A program made the translations under genes and the position numbers. A DNA stretch of 64,000 nucleotides from Pseudomonas chlororaphis subsp. aurantiaca (GTDB taxonomy: Bacteria > Pseudomonadota > Gammaproteobacteria > Pseudomonadales > Pseudomonadaceae): positions 744,001 through 808,000 of the forward strand of contig NZ_CP059162.1 in assembly GCF_013466605.1 (NCBI RefSeq), written 5' to 3'. Position 1 is the stretch's first letter. Each line of letters begins with the position of its first letter. Under the pieces are notes generated by a model. The model was given only the letters and a program-made list of their open reading frames with translations. It was not told where the DNA came from and searched no databases. This document shows, piece after piece, positions 56,022-64,000 of the stretch.

Positions 56022-57398
56022 ATGGCAAGTCAGGGATACAGTGCGGCGGAGCGTCTGGAACGCTTGCCCATCAGCGGTTATCACCGAGTCATTTTCATCA
56101 TTATCGCCCTGGCGTTTTTCTTCGACTCCATGGACCTGGCGATGATGACCTTCCTGCTCGGCTCGATCAAAGCCGAGTTCGGCCTGAGCACAGCCCAGGC
56201 CGGCCTGCTGGCCAGTGCGAGTTTCTTCGGCATGGTGGTCGGCGCATCGCTGTCGGGCATGCTCGCCGATCGCTTCGGACGCAAGCCGGTGTTCCAGTGG
56301 AGCATCGTGCTCTGGGGCATCGCCAGTTACCTGTGCTCCACGGCGCAGACGGTGGACAGCCTGACCCTGTTCCGGGTGCTGCTGGGGATCGGCATGGGCA
56401 TGGAGTTTCCCATCGCCCAGTCGATGCTGTCGGAGATGATCCCGGCCAAGCGGCGCGGGCGCTATATCGCCTTGATGGACGGCTTCTGGCCGCTGGGTTT
56501 CGTCGCGGCGGGCGTGCTCTCGTACTTCCTGCTACCGCTGATTGGCTGGCGCGACATCTTCCTGGTCCTGGCGATCCCGGCGGTGTTCGTGCTGGCGATC
56601 CGTTTCTTCATTCCCGAGTCGCCGCGCTGGCTGGAGCAGGCCGGGCGGCACGCCGATGCCGACCAGGTGCTGCGGCGGATCGAGGATAAGGTCCGCGCCT
56701 CGTTGCAGCGCGCGGACCTGCCCGAGCCGGTGCGCCTGCCGCGGGTGGAAAGCGTGCCGGGGCATTTCTTCTCGGCCTTGCGCGAGATCTGGTCGCCGCT
56801 CTATCGCCAGCGCACGATGATGATCTGGAGTGTGTGGTTCTTTGCCCTGCTGGGTTTTTACGGCCTGACCTCGTGGCTCAGCGCCTTGTTGCAGCAGTCG
56901 GGTTTCGCCGTGACTCAGTCGGTGTATTACACGGTGCTGATTTCCCTCGGCGGGATTCCCGGCTTCCTCATGGCCGCCTGGCTGGTGGAGCGCTGGGGGC
57001 GCAAGCCGGTGTGCGTGATCACCCTGCTGGGCGGTGGGGTCATGGCGTTTTTCTACGGGCAGAGCGCGGTGTTCGGCGGCAACGTGGCGCTGTTGATCAG
57101 CTCCGGCCTGTTGATGCAGTTCTTCCTGTTCGGCATGTGGGCGGTGCTCTACACCTATACGCCTGAGTTGTATCCCACCTCGGCGCGGGCTACCGGTTCC
57201 GGCTTCGCCTCGGCGGTGGGGCGTATCGGTTCGCTGCTCGGGCCTTTGGTGACCGGCGTGGTGTTCCCGATGACCGGGCAGGGTGGGGTGTTCGCCCTAG
57301 GCGCGCTGTGTTTCGCGGTCGCCGCGGCGGTGGTCTGGCTGTTCGGGATGGAGACCCGGGGCAAGACGCTGGAGGAGTTGAGCGAAGTCGGCGCCTGA
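56022..57398 (+). CDS. MFS transporter (sugar porter / aromatic-acid symporter type)
   Basis: A 458-residue permease with 12 membrane helices, GMLADRFGRKP between helices 2 and 3, GIGMGMEFPIAQSMLSEMIP in helix 4, PESPRWL after helix 6, WLVERWGRKP in the second half and TPELYPTSARATGSG near the end. This is the SP/SV2-like branch that carries sugars or carboxylic acids; the substrate is unknown. The ATG at 56022 is chosen because the open frame before it codes a Cys/Arg-rich non-membrane stretch. A REPIN follows the gene. Confidence 0.9.
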   Translation: MASQGYSAAERLERLPISGYHRVIFIIIALAFFFDSMDLAMMTFLLGSIKAEFGLSTAQAGLLASASFFGMVVGASLSGMLADRFGRKPVFQWSIVLWGIASYLCSTAQTVDSLTLFRVLLGIGMGMEFPIAQSMLSEMIPAKRRGRYIALMDGFWPLGFVAAGVLSYFLLPLIGWRDIFLVLAIPAVFVLAIRFFIPESPRWLEQAGRHADADQVLRRIEDKVRASLQRADLPEPVRLPRVESVPGHFFSALREIWSPLYRQRTMMIWSVWFFALLGFYGLTSWLSALLQQSGFAVTQSVYYTVLISLGGIPGFLMAAWLVERWGRKPVCVITLLGGGVMAFFYGQSAVFGGNVALLISSGLLMQFFLFGMWAVLYTYTPELYPTSARATGSGFASAVGRIGSLLGPLVTGVVFPMTGQGGVFALGALCFAVAAAVVWLFGMETRGKTLEELSEVGA

Positions 57399-57409
57399 GC
57401 TTCTGATGT

Positions 57410-57508
57410 ATAGCCGCTGCCGCAGGCTGCGTCAGGTCCGCAGGACCTCCGGCATCATTGAGATCGCTGCGACCGTTCCGGTCTATCGCAGCCTGCGGCA
57501 GCGGCTAC
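57410..57508. repeat. REPIN, copy 3
   Basis: Arms TAGCCGCTGCCGCAGGCTGC (from 57411) and GCAGCCTGCGGCAGCGGCTA (ending 57507) enclose about 55 bases. It lies between the convergent MFS and deaminase genes. Confidence 0.9.
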
Positions 57509-57514
57509 AGGGTT

Positions 57515-57537
57515 ATCGCGGGCAGGTTGCCCGCGAT
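57515..57537. repeat. Short perfect palindrome of the second REP family
   Basis: ATCGCGGGCA-GGT-TGCCCGCGAT, a perfect 10-bp stem six bases after REPIN copy 3 and just before the deaminase stop. It may act as that gene's terminator stem on the minus strand. Confidence 0.75.
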
Positions 57538-57542
57538 GGGGT

Positions 57543-58628
<1,086 letters not shown>

Positions 58629-58709
58629 TCAGGTTCCAGTCGCGTCCATAAGGGCAGGCATTCTACAGGCGCACGCGGACGATTCGGCAAAACCTGACCA
58701 ACCGGCCGA

Positions 58710-59675
58710 TCAGGACGCTTGCAGTTCCCGGCGATAGGCATAGGTATCGGCGAACCGCGACAAGAGGAACTCGGCGCAGGTGGTGACCGGGTACTTCGGC
58801 GGATGCCCGGCATCCTGGCAGCCGGGCAGGCATTCGATGCGCGTATCCGGATGGGGCTCGGCGAAGAACGGCATCGAGTAGCGGTCCACCCCCAGCGGGC
58901 TGATCACCCGGTGCGGCGTCGACAGGTAACGGTCGTTGCTCCAGCGCGCCATCATGTCGCCGAGGTTGACCACGAAGGTGCCCGCGATGGGCGGGGCGTC
59001 GATCCACTGGCCCTGGACGTTGCGCACCTGCAGGCCGCCGGCGCTGTCCTGGTAGAGCAGGGTGATGCAGCCGTAGTCGGTGTGGGCGCCGGCGCCTTGC
59101 TGCTCGTCGCTGCTGGCGGTGTGCCGCGGCGGGTAATGGATCAGGCGCAGGACGCTGACCGGCTCCTTGAAGCGGCGGTCGAAAAAGTCGCGCTCGATGC
59201 CCAGGGCCAGGGTCATGGCCCGCAGCAGGGTCTGGGCCAGGGCCTGCATGTCCAGGTAGTGCTGCTCCATCAGGGTTTCCCAGCCGGCGATATCCGGGTG
59301 CCGGTTGCTGCCGCGCAGCGGTTTTTCCGCGAGTACCTCGGGATGCTCGGCCGGCAGGTGCAGGCCCATGTCGAAGGTCTCCTTGAGGTCGCTGGGTTTG
59401 TCCGGGTCCAGCTGCTCGGTGGCGATCGCACCGTAGCCGCGATGGTGGCGGGTCTGGGTGATATCGATCTTGAGTTTCTCGGCGGCCGGCAGGGCGAAGA
59501 ACTGCCGGGCGGCGTCGAGCAACTGGCCGATGCGCGCGGAGCTGATCGGGTGGCCCTTGATATAGAAGAAGCCCCACTCGCGGCAGGCGCGGTCGATCTG
59601 CTGGGCGACCCTGTTCCAGCCGTGGGCGTCGTCGCCGTAGAGCGGGCTGATGTCGATGATTGGAAGCTGGTTCAT
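58710..59675 (-). CDS. 2-oxoglutarate/Fe(II) oxygenase, isopenicillin N synthase family
   Basis: A 321-residue non-heme iron oxygenase with an N-terminal DIOX_N region (LPIIDISPLYGDDAHGWNRV, REWGFFYIKGHPIS) and the iron ligands HTD in GAHTDYGCITLLYQD and the distal His in TPHRVISPLG, whose Arg would bind 2-oxoglutarate. Substrate unknown. P. aeruginosa PA0147, next to the adenine deaminase, is the likely counterpart, which suggests a purine-related role; that is inference from neighbours. Confidence 0.9.
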   Translation of the reverse strand: MNQLPIIDISPLYGDDAHGWNRVAQQIDRACREWGFFYIKGHPISSARIGQLLDAARQFFALPAAEKLKIDITQTRHHRGYGAIATEQLDPDKPSDLKETFDMGLHLPAEHPEVLAEKPLRGSNRHPDIAGWETLMEQHYLDMQALAQTLLRAMTLALGIERDFFDRRFKEPVSVLRLIHYPPRHTASSDEQQGAGAHTDYGCITLLYQDSAGGLQVRNVQGQWIDAPPIAGTFVVNLGDMMARWSNDRYLSTPHRVISPLGVDRYSMPFFAEPHPDTRIECLPGCQDAGHPPKYPVTTCAEFLLSRFADTYAYRRELQAS

Positions 59676-59703
59676 ATAAATGCTCTCAAGTTACTCACGG
59701 CCC

Positions 59704-59804
59704 TGTAGCCGCTGCCGCAGGCTGCGATCGACCCCGGAGGGGGCGTGCTCTGGAGATCGAGCAATGGTCCTTCGGACCTTGGCGCAACCTGCGGCAGCGG
59801 CTAC
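59704..59804. repeat. REPIN, copy 4
   Basis: TGTAGCCGCTGCCGCAGGCT starts at 59704; the right arm (GCGCAACCTGCGGCAGCGGC, ending TAC at 59804) differs from the other copies in one arm position. It lies between the oxygenase start and the end of the BMP-family gene, both minus strand. Confidence 0.88.
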
Positions 59805-59811
59805 CGACGAG

Positions 59812-60894
59812 TCATTTCGGAATGTCGGCCTTCATGCCTTCCACGTAATAGTTCATCGACGCGAGCTCTGCATTGCTGGCGCTGACCCCGGTGGCAAGTT
59901 TTTCCACACCGGCCTGATCCTTGATCGGCCCGGTGAACGGGTGGAAGGCGCCGCTCTTGATGTCGGCGATGATCTGCTCGGCCTCACGCTTGACATCGGC
60001 CGGCACCAGGTCGCTGATCGGCAGTTCGACCGTGCCTTCCTTCAGGCCGCCCCAGTAGTCCTGGGATTTCCAGCTGTGGTCGAGCACGCCCTGGGTGGCC
60101 TGGATGTAATGCGGGCCCCAGTTGTTGACGATGGAGGTCAGCACTGCTTTGGGCCCGAAGTGGGCCATGTCCGAGGCGTAGCCCACGGCATACACGCCAC
60201 GGCGTTCGGCGGCCTGGATCGGCGCCGGGCTGTCGGTGTGCTGGAAGATCACGTCGGCGCCCTGGTCGATCAGGGCGTTGGCGGCGTCGGCTTCCTTGCC
60301 CGGGTCGAACCAGGAGTTGACCCACACCACCTTGATCTCGGTGCCCGGGTTGTACTTGTTCAGGGCCAGCTGGATGGCATTGATGTCGCGGATCACTTCC
60401 GGGATCGGGAAGGAGGCGATGTAGCCGACTTTCTTGCTCTTGGTCATCTTCGCCGCGAGGAAGCCGCCGACGTAGCGACCTTCATAGGTGCGGGCCAGGT
60501 AGGTGCCGAGGTTCTTGTCCTGCTTGTAGCCGGTGGCGTGTTCGAAGGTGGTCTTGGGGAATTGCCTGGCGACTTTCAGGGTCGGGTTCATGTAGCCGAA
60601 GGAGGTGGTGAAGATCAGGTCGTACTGGTCCTTGGCCATGTTGCGGATTACCCGCTCGGCGTCGGCGCCTTCGGCGACGTTCTCCACGTAGTTGGTCTTG
60701 ATCCGGTCGCCGAACTTTTCCACCAGCGCCTTGCGTCCCTGTTCATGCTGATAGGTCCAGCCGTGGTCGCCGATCGGGCCGATATAGACGAAGCCGACCT
60801 TCAGCGGCTCGGCGGCGCTGGCACCCAGCGAGACGCTCAGGCCGATGGCCGCGGTGAGGGCGCACAGCAGTTTTTGCAACGGACGTTTATGCAT
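59812..60894 (-). CDS. BMP-family ABC transporter substrate-binding protein
   Basis: Periplasmic binding protein of 360 residues with a signal peptide (ALTAAIGLSVSLGASAA) and the PnrA/Med-type fold (VGFVYIGPIGDHGWTYQHEQ, DLIFTTSFGYMNPTLKVA, GVYAVGYASDMAHFGPKAVL). Members of this family bind nucleosides or purine bases. GGAG lies nine bases before the ATG at 60894; the five-codon upstream start is less likely. The permease and ATPase genes of its ABC system are not in the window. Purine neighbours support a purine ligand. Confidence 0.9.
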   Translation of the reverse strand: MHKRPLQKLLCALTAAIGLSVSLGASAAEPLKVGFVYIGPIGDHGWTYQHEQGRKALVEKFGDRIKTNYVENVAEGADAERVIRNMAKDQYDLIFTTSFGYMNPTLKVARQFPKTTFEHATGYKQDKNLGTYLARTYEGRYVGGFLAAKMTKSKKVGYIASFPIPEVIRDINAIQLALNKYNPGTEIKVVWVNSWFDPGKEADAANALIDQGADVIFQHTDSPAPIQAAERRGVYAVGYASDMAHFGPKAVLTSIVNNWGPHYIQATQGVLDHSWKSQDYWGGLKEGTVELPISDLVPADVKREAEQIIADIKSGAFHPFTGPIKDQAGVEKLATGVSASNAELASMNYYVEGMKADIPK

Positions 60895-61220
60895 GAATCC
60901 GGACTCCATTTTGTTGTGGGGCGAGGCTGGGCTCTAAGGCTTGAATGGCTCAATGCAAATAGCTGACCAACAGGACAACAAAATCTTCGAGGCCAGGATG
61001 AAGCCTTCGCGGGCAAGCCTCGCTCCTACGCAAGCCGCATGCTCCTGCAGGCGCGAGGCTTGCCGCGAAGACGCCCGACGGATCAGTGCAGACTCATACC
61101 GGTGCACCCACGCCCATCAACGCCATTGACTGGTGCACTAAGGTGTAACGAAACGTTAGTGACTCCATGCAGTCTTTAGCTCATCTCTTTCTGCTCGATT
61201 CATCCGGTCAAAGGACTGCA
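60895..61220. other. 326-base divergent gap containing a REP palindrome
   Basis: Holds the REP at 61005-61070 and, on either side, promoter space for the BMP-family and antiporter genes. No gene, and no purine-riboswitch-like three-way junction, could be supported on the minus strand. A dyad TAACGAAACGTTA at 61147-61159 lies 62 bases before the antiporter ATG. Confidence 0.5.
61005..61070. repeat. REP pair of the second family
   Basis: CTTCGCGGGCAAGCCTCGC (61005-61023) and GCGAGGCTTGCCGCGAAG (61053-61070) are inverse apart from one missing base. The intervening 29 bases contain GCTCCTACGCAAG. Same family as 62317 and 63859. Confidence 0.85.
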
Positions 61221-62312
61221 ATGCTCACTTCACTCAAGCAAGAAGGTTTTCTGTTGCTGGCGCTGCTCGCGGCGCTGGTTGCCTATCCGTTGGAGCATGC
61301 GCTGCTCAACGGCGGCCAGGGCGTGGCGCTGGTCTCCGGGCTGGTGCTGATCGGTTTCATCGTCGCCGCGTCGATGCGCGTCGCCCATCACGCCGAGCTG
61401 CTGGCGGAGAAGGTTGGCGACCCCTACGGCACCATGATCCTGACCCTCGCCGCGGTCCTGGTGGAGGTGGTGATCCTGGCGATCATGATGAGCAACGAGG
61501 CCTCGCCGACCCTGGTGCGCGACACCATCTATTCGGCGGTGATGCTCGACATCAACGGCATCCTCGGCCTGGCCGCGCTGATGGGCGGGATCAAGCATGG
61601 CGAGCAGGCCTACAACGACGACTCGGCGCGCTCCTACAGCGTGATGATCCTCACCGCCATGGGCGTGTCGATGGTGGTGCCGGAGTTCATCCCCGAAGCG
61701 AAATGGAAGCTCTACTCGGCCTTCACCATTGGCGCGATGGTGCTGTTGTACACCCTGTTCCTGCGCATGCAGGTCGGCGCCCACAGCTACTTCTTCAGCT
61801 ACAGCTACCCGGAAAAACGCCGCAAGAAAGAACCGACGGAAGATCAGCCAGCGCCTGTCAGCCTGGCGTTTTCCATCGCCACCCTGGTGTTCGGCGTGGT
61901 GCTGATCGGCGCGTTGGCGGAGGTGATGTCCAAGACCCTCGACCTGGGGCTGGAAGGCACGGGCGCGCCGCCGGTGATCACGGCGATCCTGGTGGCGGCG
62001 ATTTCCGCGGCGCCGGAGATTCTCACGGCCCTGCGCGCGGCGTTAGCCAATCGCATGCAATCGGTGGTCAACATTGCGTTGGGCGCGTCGTTGTCGACGG
62101 TGATCCTGACGGTGCCGGTGATGGAGGCCATGGCGCTCTATACCGGCCAGCCGTTCCAGATGGCGATGACCCCGGTGCAGACGGTGATGATCTTCATCAC
62201 CCTGATCGTCAGTGCGATCAACCTCAATGACGGTGAGACCAATGCCATCGAAGGCATGACCCACTTTGTGCTGTTCGCGACCTTTATCATGTTGTCGTTG
62301 CTGGGGCTGTAA
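61221..62312 (+). CDS. chaA: Calcium/proton antiporter (ChaA/CaCA family)
   Basis: Inner-membrane cation:proton antiporter of 363 residues with about 11 hydrophobic segments and the two alpha-repeat motifs of the CaCA family: VGDPYGTMILTLAAVLVEVV and ISAAPEILTALRAALANRMQ with ALGASLSTVILTVPVM. Ca2+ or Na+/K+ could be exported. The ATG at 61221 follows AAAGGA; an ATG 18 codons upstream lacks a site. It stands within the purine neighbourhood but on the opposite strand, so a link is not implied. Confidence 0.9.
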   Translation: MLTSLKQEGFLLLALLAALVAYPLEHALLNGGQGVALVSGLVLIGFIVAASMRVAHHAELLAEKVGDPYGTMILTLAAVLVEVVILAIMMSNEASPTLVRDTIYSAVMLDINGILGLAALMGGIKHGEQAYNDDSARSYSVMILTAMGVSMVVPEFIPEAKWKLYSAFTIGAMVLLYTLFLRMQVGAHSYFFSYSYPEKRRKKEPTEDQPAPVSLAFSIATLVFGVVLIGALAEVMSKTLDLGLEGTGAPPVITAILVAAISAAPEILTALRAALANRMQSVVNIALGASLSTVILTVPVMEAMALYTGQPFQMAMTPVQTVMIFITLIVSAINLNDGETNAIEGMTHFVLFATFIMLSLLGL

Positions 62313-62316
62313 AAGC

Positions 62317-62370
62317 TTCGCGGGCAAGCCTCGTATCCTACCGATGCGTGGAGCGCGGCTTGCCCGCGAA
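62317..62370. repeat. REP pair of the second family
   Basis: TTCGCGGGCAAGCC (62317-62330) is perfectly inverse to GGCTTGCCCGCGAA (62357-62370). It fills the convergent gap between the antiporter and the deaminase-like gene. Confidence 0.88.
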
Positions 62371-62379
62371 TGCGTCCGG

Positions 62380-63738
62380 TCAGGTGCCGCTAATCAACTG
62401 CCGGGCCGCCTGGCGGTGATCGGCAATCAACCCCTTCAGGTCCAACCCTTCGACCTGCCCATCGATCACCCGCCACTGCCCGCCGATCATCACCCGGTCC
62501 GCCCGATCCGCGCCACACAACAGCAATGCCGACAACGGATCATGGCTGCCGGAGAAGCGCAGCTCATCGAGCTTGAACAGCGCCAGGTCGGCCTGCTTGC
62601 CCACGGCCAGCTCGCCGATATCGCTGCGCCCCAGCAACTGTGCCGAACCCTGGGTGGCCCAGCCCAGCACCAATTCCGGGGTGATTTTCTCGGCGCCATA
62701 ACGCAGGCGCTGCAGGTACAGGGTCTGGCGGGTTTCGAGAATCATGTTGGAGGCGTCGTTCGAGGCCGAGCCATCCACGCCCAGGCCGACGGGCACGCCG
62801 GCGTCGGTCAGCTCCAGGGTCGGGCAGATGCCCGAGGCCAGGCGCATGTTGGAGCTCGGGCAGTGGCAGATGCCGGTCCCGGCGGCGCCGAGGCGGGCGA
62901 TTTCATCCGGGTTGAAATGGATGCCGTGGGCCAGCCAGGTTCGTGGGCCGAGCCAGCCGACGCTGTCCAGGTAATCCACGGTGCGCAGGCCGAAACGTTG
63001 CAGGCAGAAGTCTTCCTCGTCGAGGGTTTCCGCCAGGTGGGTGTGCAGGCGCACGTCGAGTTTCTCCGCCAGCTCGGCGCTGGCCGCCATGATCTCTGGG
63101 GTTACCGAGAACGGCGAGCAGGGCGCCAGGGCGATCTGGATCTGCGCGCCGGCGCCGCGTTGGTGGTACTCGGCGATCAGCCGCTGACTGTCGGCGAGAA
63201 TCACCTCGCCCTGCTGCACGGTCTGTTGCGGTGGCAGGCCGCCATCCGCTTCGCCGAGGCTCATGGAACCGCGGGTCAGCATGGCGCGCATGCCCAGTTC
63301 GCGCACGCAGGCCACCTGCACGTCGATGGCGTTTTCCAGGCCCTCGGGGAACAGGTAGTGGTGGTCGGCGGCGGTGGTGCAGCCGGACAGCAGCAGTTCG
63401 GCCAGCGCCACTTTACTGGCCAGGGCGAGTTTCTCCGGGGTCAGCCGGGCCCAGACCGGGTACAGGGTTTTCAGCCAGGGAAACAGCGGCTGGTTGACCA
63501 CCGGCGCCCAGGCGCGGGTCAGGGTCTGATAGAAGTGATGATGGGTGTTGATCAGCCCTGGCAGCAGCACGTGCTCGCGGGCATCGAAGATCTGTCCACA
63601 GGGCTGGGCGGGTTGCTGGCCGGCGCCGAGCACTTCGACGATCAGGCCGTCTTGCAGCACCAGGCCGCCACGGGCGTCGAGGGCATTGCCAGTGAAAATG
63701 GCGAGGGGATTTTTTAACCAGGTACGGGTCGCAGGCAT
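62380..63738 (-). CDS. 8-oxoguanine deaminase-like amidohydrolase (Pa0142-like)
   Basis: Zinc-dependent amidohydrolase of the guanine deaminase/TrzN-AtzA-like branch, 452 residues. Motifs: GLINTHHHFYQTLTRAW with the HxH ligands, TTAADHHYLFP, RLHTHLAETLDEE with the third His, LAHGIHFNPDEI, CPSSNMRLASG and VGLGVDGSASND with the ligand Asp. P. aeruginosa Pa0142, located a few genes from the adenine deaminase Pa0148, is an established 8-oxoguanine deaminase, and the HHH and ASND segments fit. Substrate transfer is inference. Confidence 0.87.
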   Translation of the reverse strand: MPATRTWLKNPLAIFTGNALDARGGLVLQDGLIVEVLGAGQQPAQPCGQIFDAREHVLLPGLINTHHHFYQTLTRAWAPVVNQPLFPWLKTLYPVWARLTPEKLALASKVALAELLLSGCTTAADHHYLFPEGLENAIDVQVACVRELGMRAMLTRGSMSLGEADGGLPPQQTVQQGEVILADSQRLIAEYHQRGAGAQIQIALAPCSPFSVTPEIMAASAELAEKLDVRLHTHLAETLDEEDFCLQRFGLRTVDYLDSVGWLGPRTWLAHGIHFNPDEIARLGAAGTGICHCPSSNMRLASGICPTLELTDAGVPVGLGVDGSASNDASNMILETRQTLYLQRLRYGAEKITPELVLGWATQGSAQLLGRSDIGELAVGKQADLALFKLDELRFSGSHDPLSALLLCGADRADRVMIGGQWRVIDGQVEGLDLKGLIADHRQAARQLISGT

Positions 63739-63858
63739 GGTGGCCGGCTCCTCTGAAAGTGGGTTCAGGTTAGCCAGCTCAGTGTTGCCCTGTCTGCTGA
63801 TCCAGGGGCGTCAGGATCGACGCGGGGTGCAGTTTACGGCGAGCGCGCGTTGCGGTCT

Positions 63859-63904
63859 ATCGCCGGCAAGCTGGTCTTCCGTAGGCGCGAGGCTTGCCCG
63901 CGAT
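63859..63904. repeat. REP pair of the second family, imperfect
   Basis: ATCGCCGGCAAGCT (63859-63872) and AGGCTTGCCCGCGAT (63890-63904) pair with mismatches. It lies in the 262-base stretch after the amidohydrolase start, which holds only this element and the next; no gene was supported. Confidence 0.75.
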
Positions 63905-63911
63905 GACGTCC

Positions 63912-64000
63912 TGTAGCCGCTGCCGAAGGCTGCGCTCGACCCCGAAGTGGACGCTGCGATGTCGGTCGCTGGAAGGCTCTTCGCGCCTTGTCGCAGCCTC
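63912..64000. repeat. REPIN, copy 5, cut by the window end
   Basis: TGTAGCCGCTGCCGAAGGCT from 63912, with one change from the consensus arm; the inverse arm begins as TGTCGCAGCCT at 63989 and runs off the edge. Confidence 0.82.

Noticed and set aside
60895..61004. Purine riboswitch upstream of the BMP-family gene
   Set aside because: No three-way junction with conserved loop sequences could be drawn; most of the gap is occupied by a REP palindrome.

Overview
The window is GC-rich bacterial DNA from a Pseudomonas, most likely of the P. fluorescens complex. The evidence is gene order (the accB-aroQ-dsbD-ctpL-gcbA-DUF2333-NUDIX-yciH-speA run matches P. aeruginosa PA4847 to PA4839), the PprA/PprB-type Tad locus, and many REP/REPIN palindromes of the kind scattered through fluorescens-group genomes. 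No rRNA, tRNA, phage, insertion sequence or CRISPR array was seen. Product calls come from reading translated sequence and recalling family motifs; no database search was run.

Layout. (1) 1-11180: housekeeping block: end of accB, aroQ, dsbD, a CtpL-like chemoreceptor, the diguanylate cyclase GcbA, a DUF2333 protein, a NUDIX hydrolase, YciH and arginine decarboxylase SpeA. (2) 11195-22930: a MATE exporter, a bacterial alpha-2-macroglobulin (yfhM) with its partner pbpC, a MazG-like pyrophosphohydrolase, tRNA methyltransferase cmoM, and two paralogous DUF4136 lipoproteins. (3) 23099-42318: a 19 kb surface-attachment island. It holds a Tad/Flp pilus locus (tadG, tadF, fppA, tadC, tadB, tadA, tadZ, rcpC, flp) with the PprA/PprB two-component system, a lone receiver protein, an autotransporter, a TpsB-type outer-membrane transporter, and a Gly-rich repetitive lipoprotein. 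The Tad locus has no secretin gene (rcpA) and no tadD; a coupled 55-codon ORF occupies the usual rcpA position. (4) 42692-46902: a YdcZ-like membrane protein and three fatty-acyl enzymes (MaoC-like, FabG-like, thiolase). (5) 47139-51879: a RIO1-type kinase, then a copper module (cueR-copA, an unknown small exported protein, copZ) with two matching CueR-type promoters. (6) 51987-57398: a Bcr/CflA exporter, a small conserved-looking protein, a quinone-reductase/monooxygenase pair with a divergent LysR regulator, and an MFS transporter. (7) 57543-63738: a purine-catabolism neighbourhood (adenine/adenosine deaminase, 2-oxoglutarate oxygenase, BMP-family binding protein, 8-oxoguanine deaminase homologue) with a Ca2+/H+ antiporter inside it.

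The most unusual material is in region 3. The Tad locus lacks its outer-membrane channel, its TadZ lacks a recognisable Walker A lysine, and the TpsB sits beside a low-complexity lipoprotein rather than a normal TpsA. The unknown exported protein between the two CueR promoters is a second lead. Five REPINs of one family plus several REPs of a second family sit almost exclusively at gene ends.
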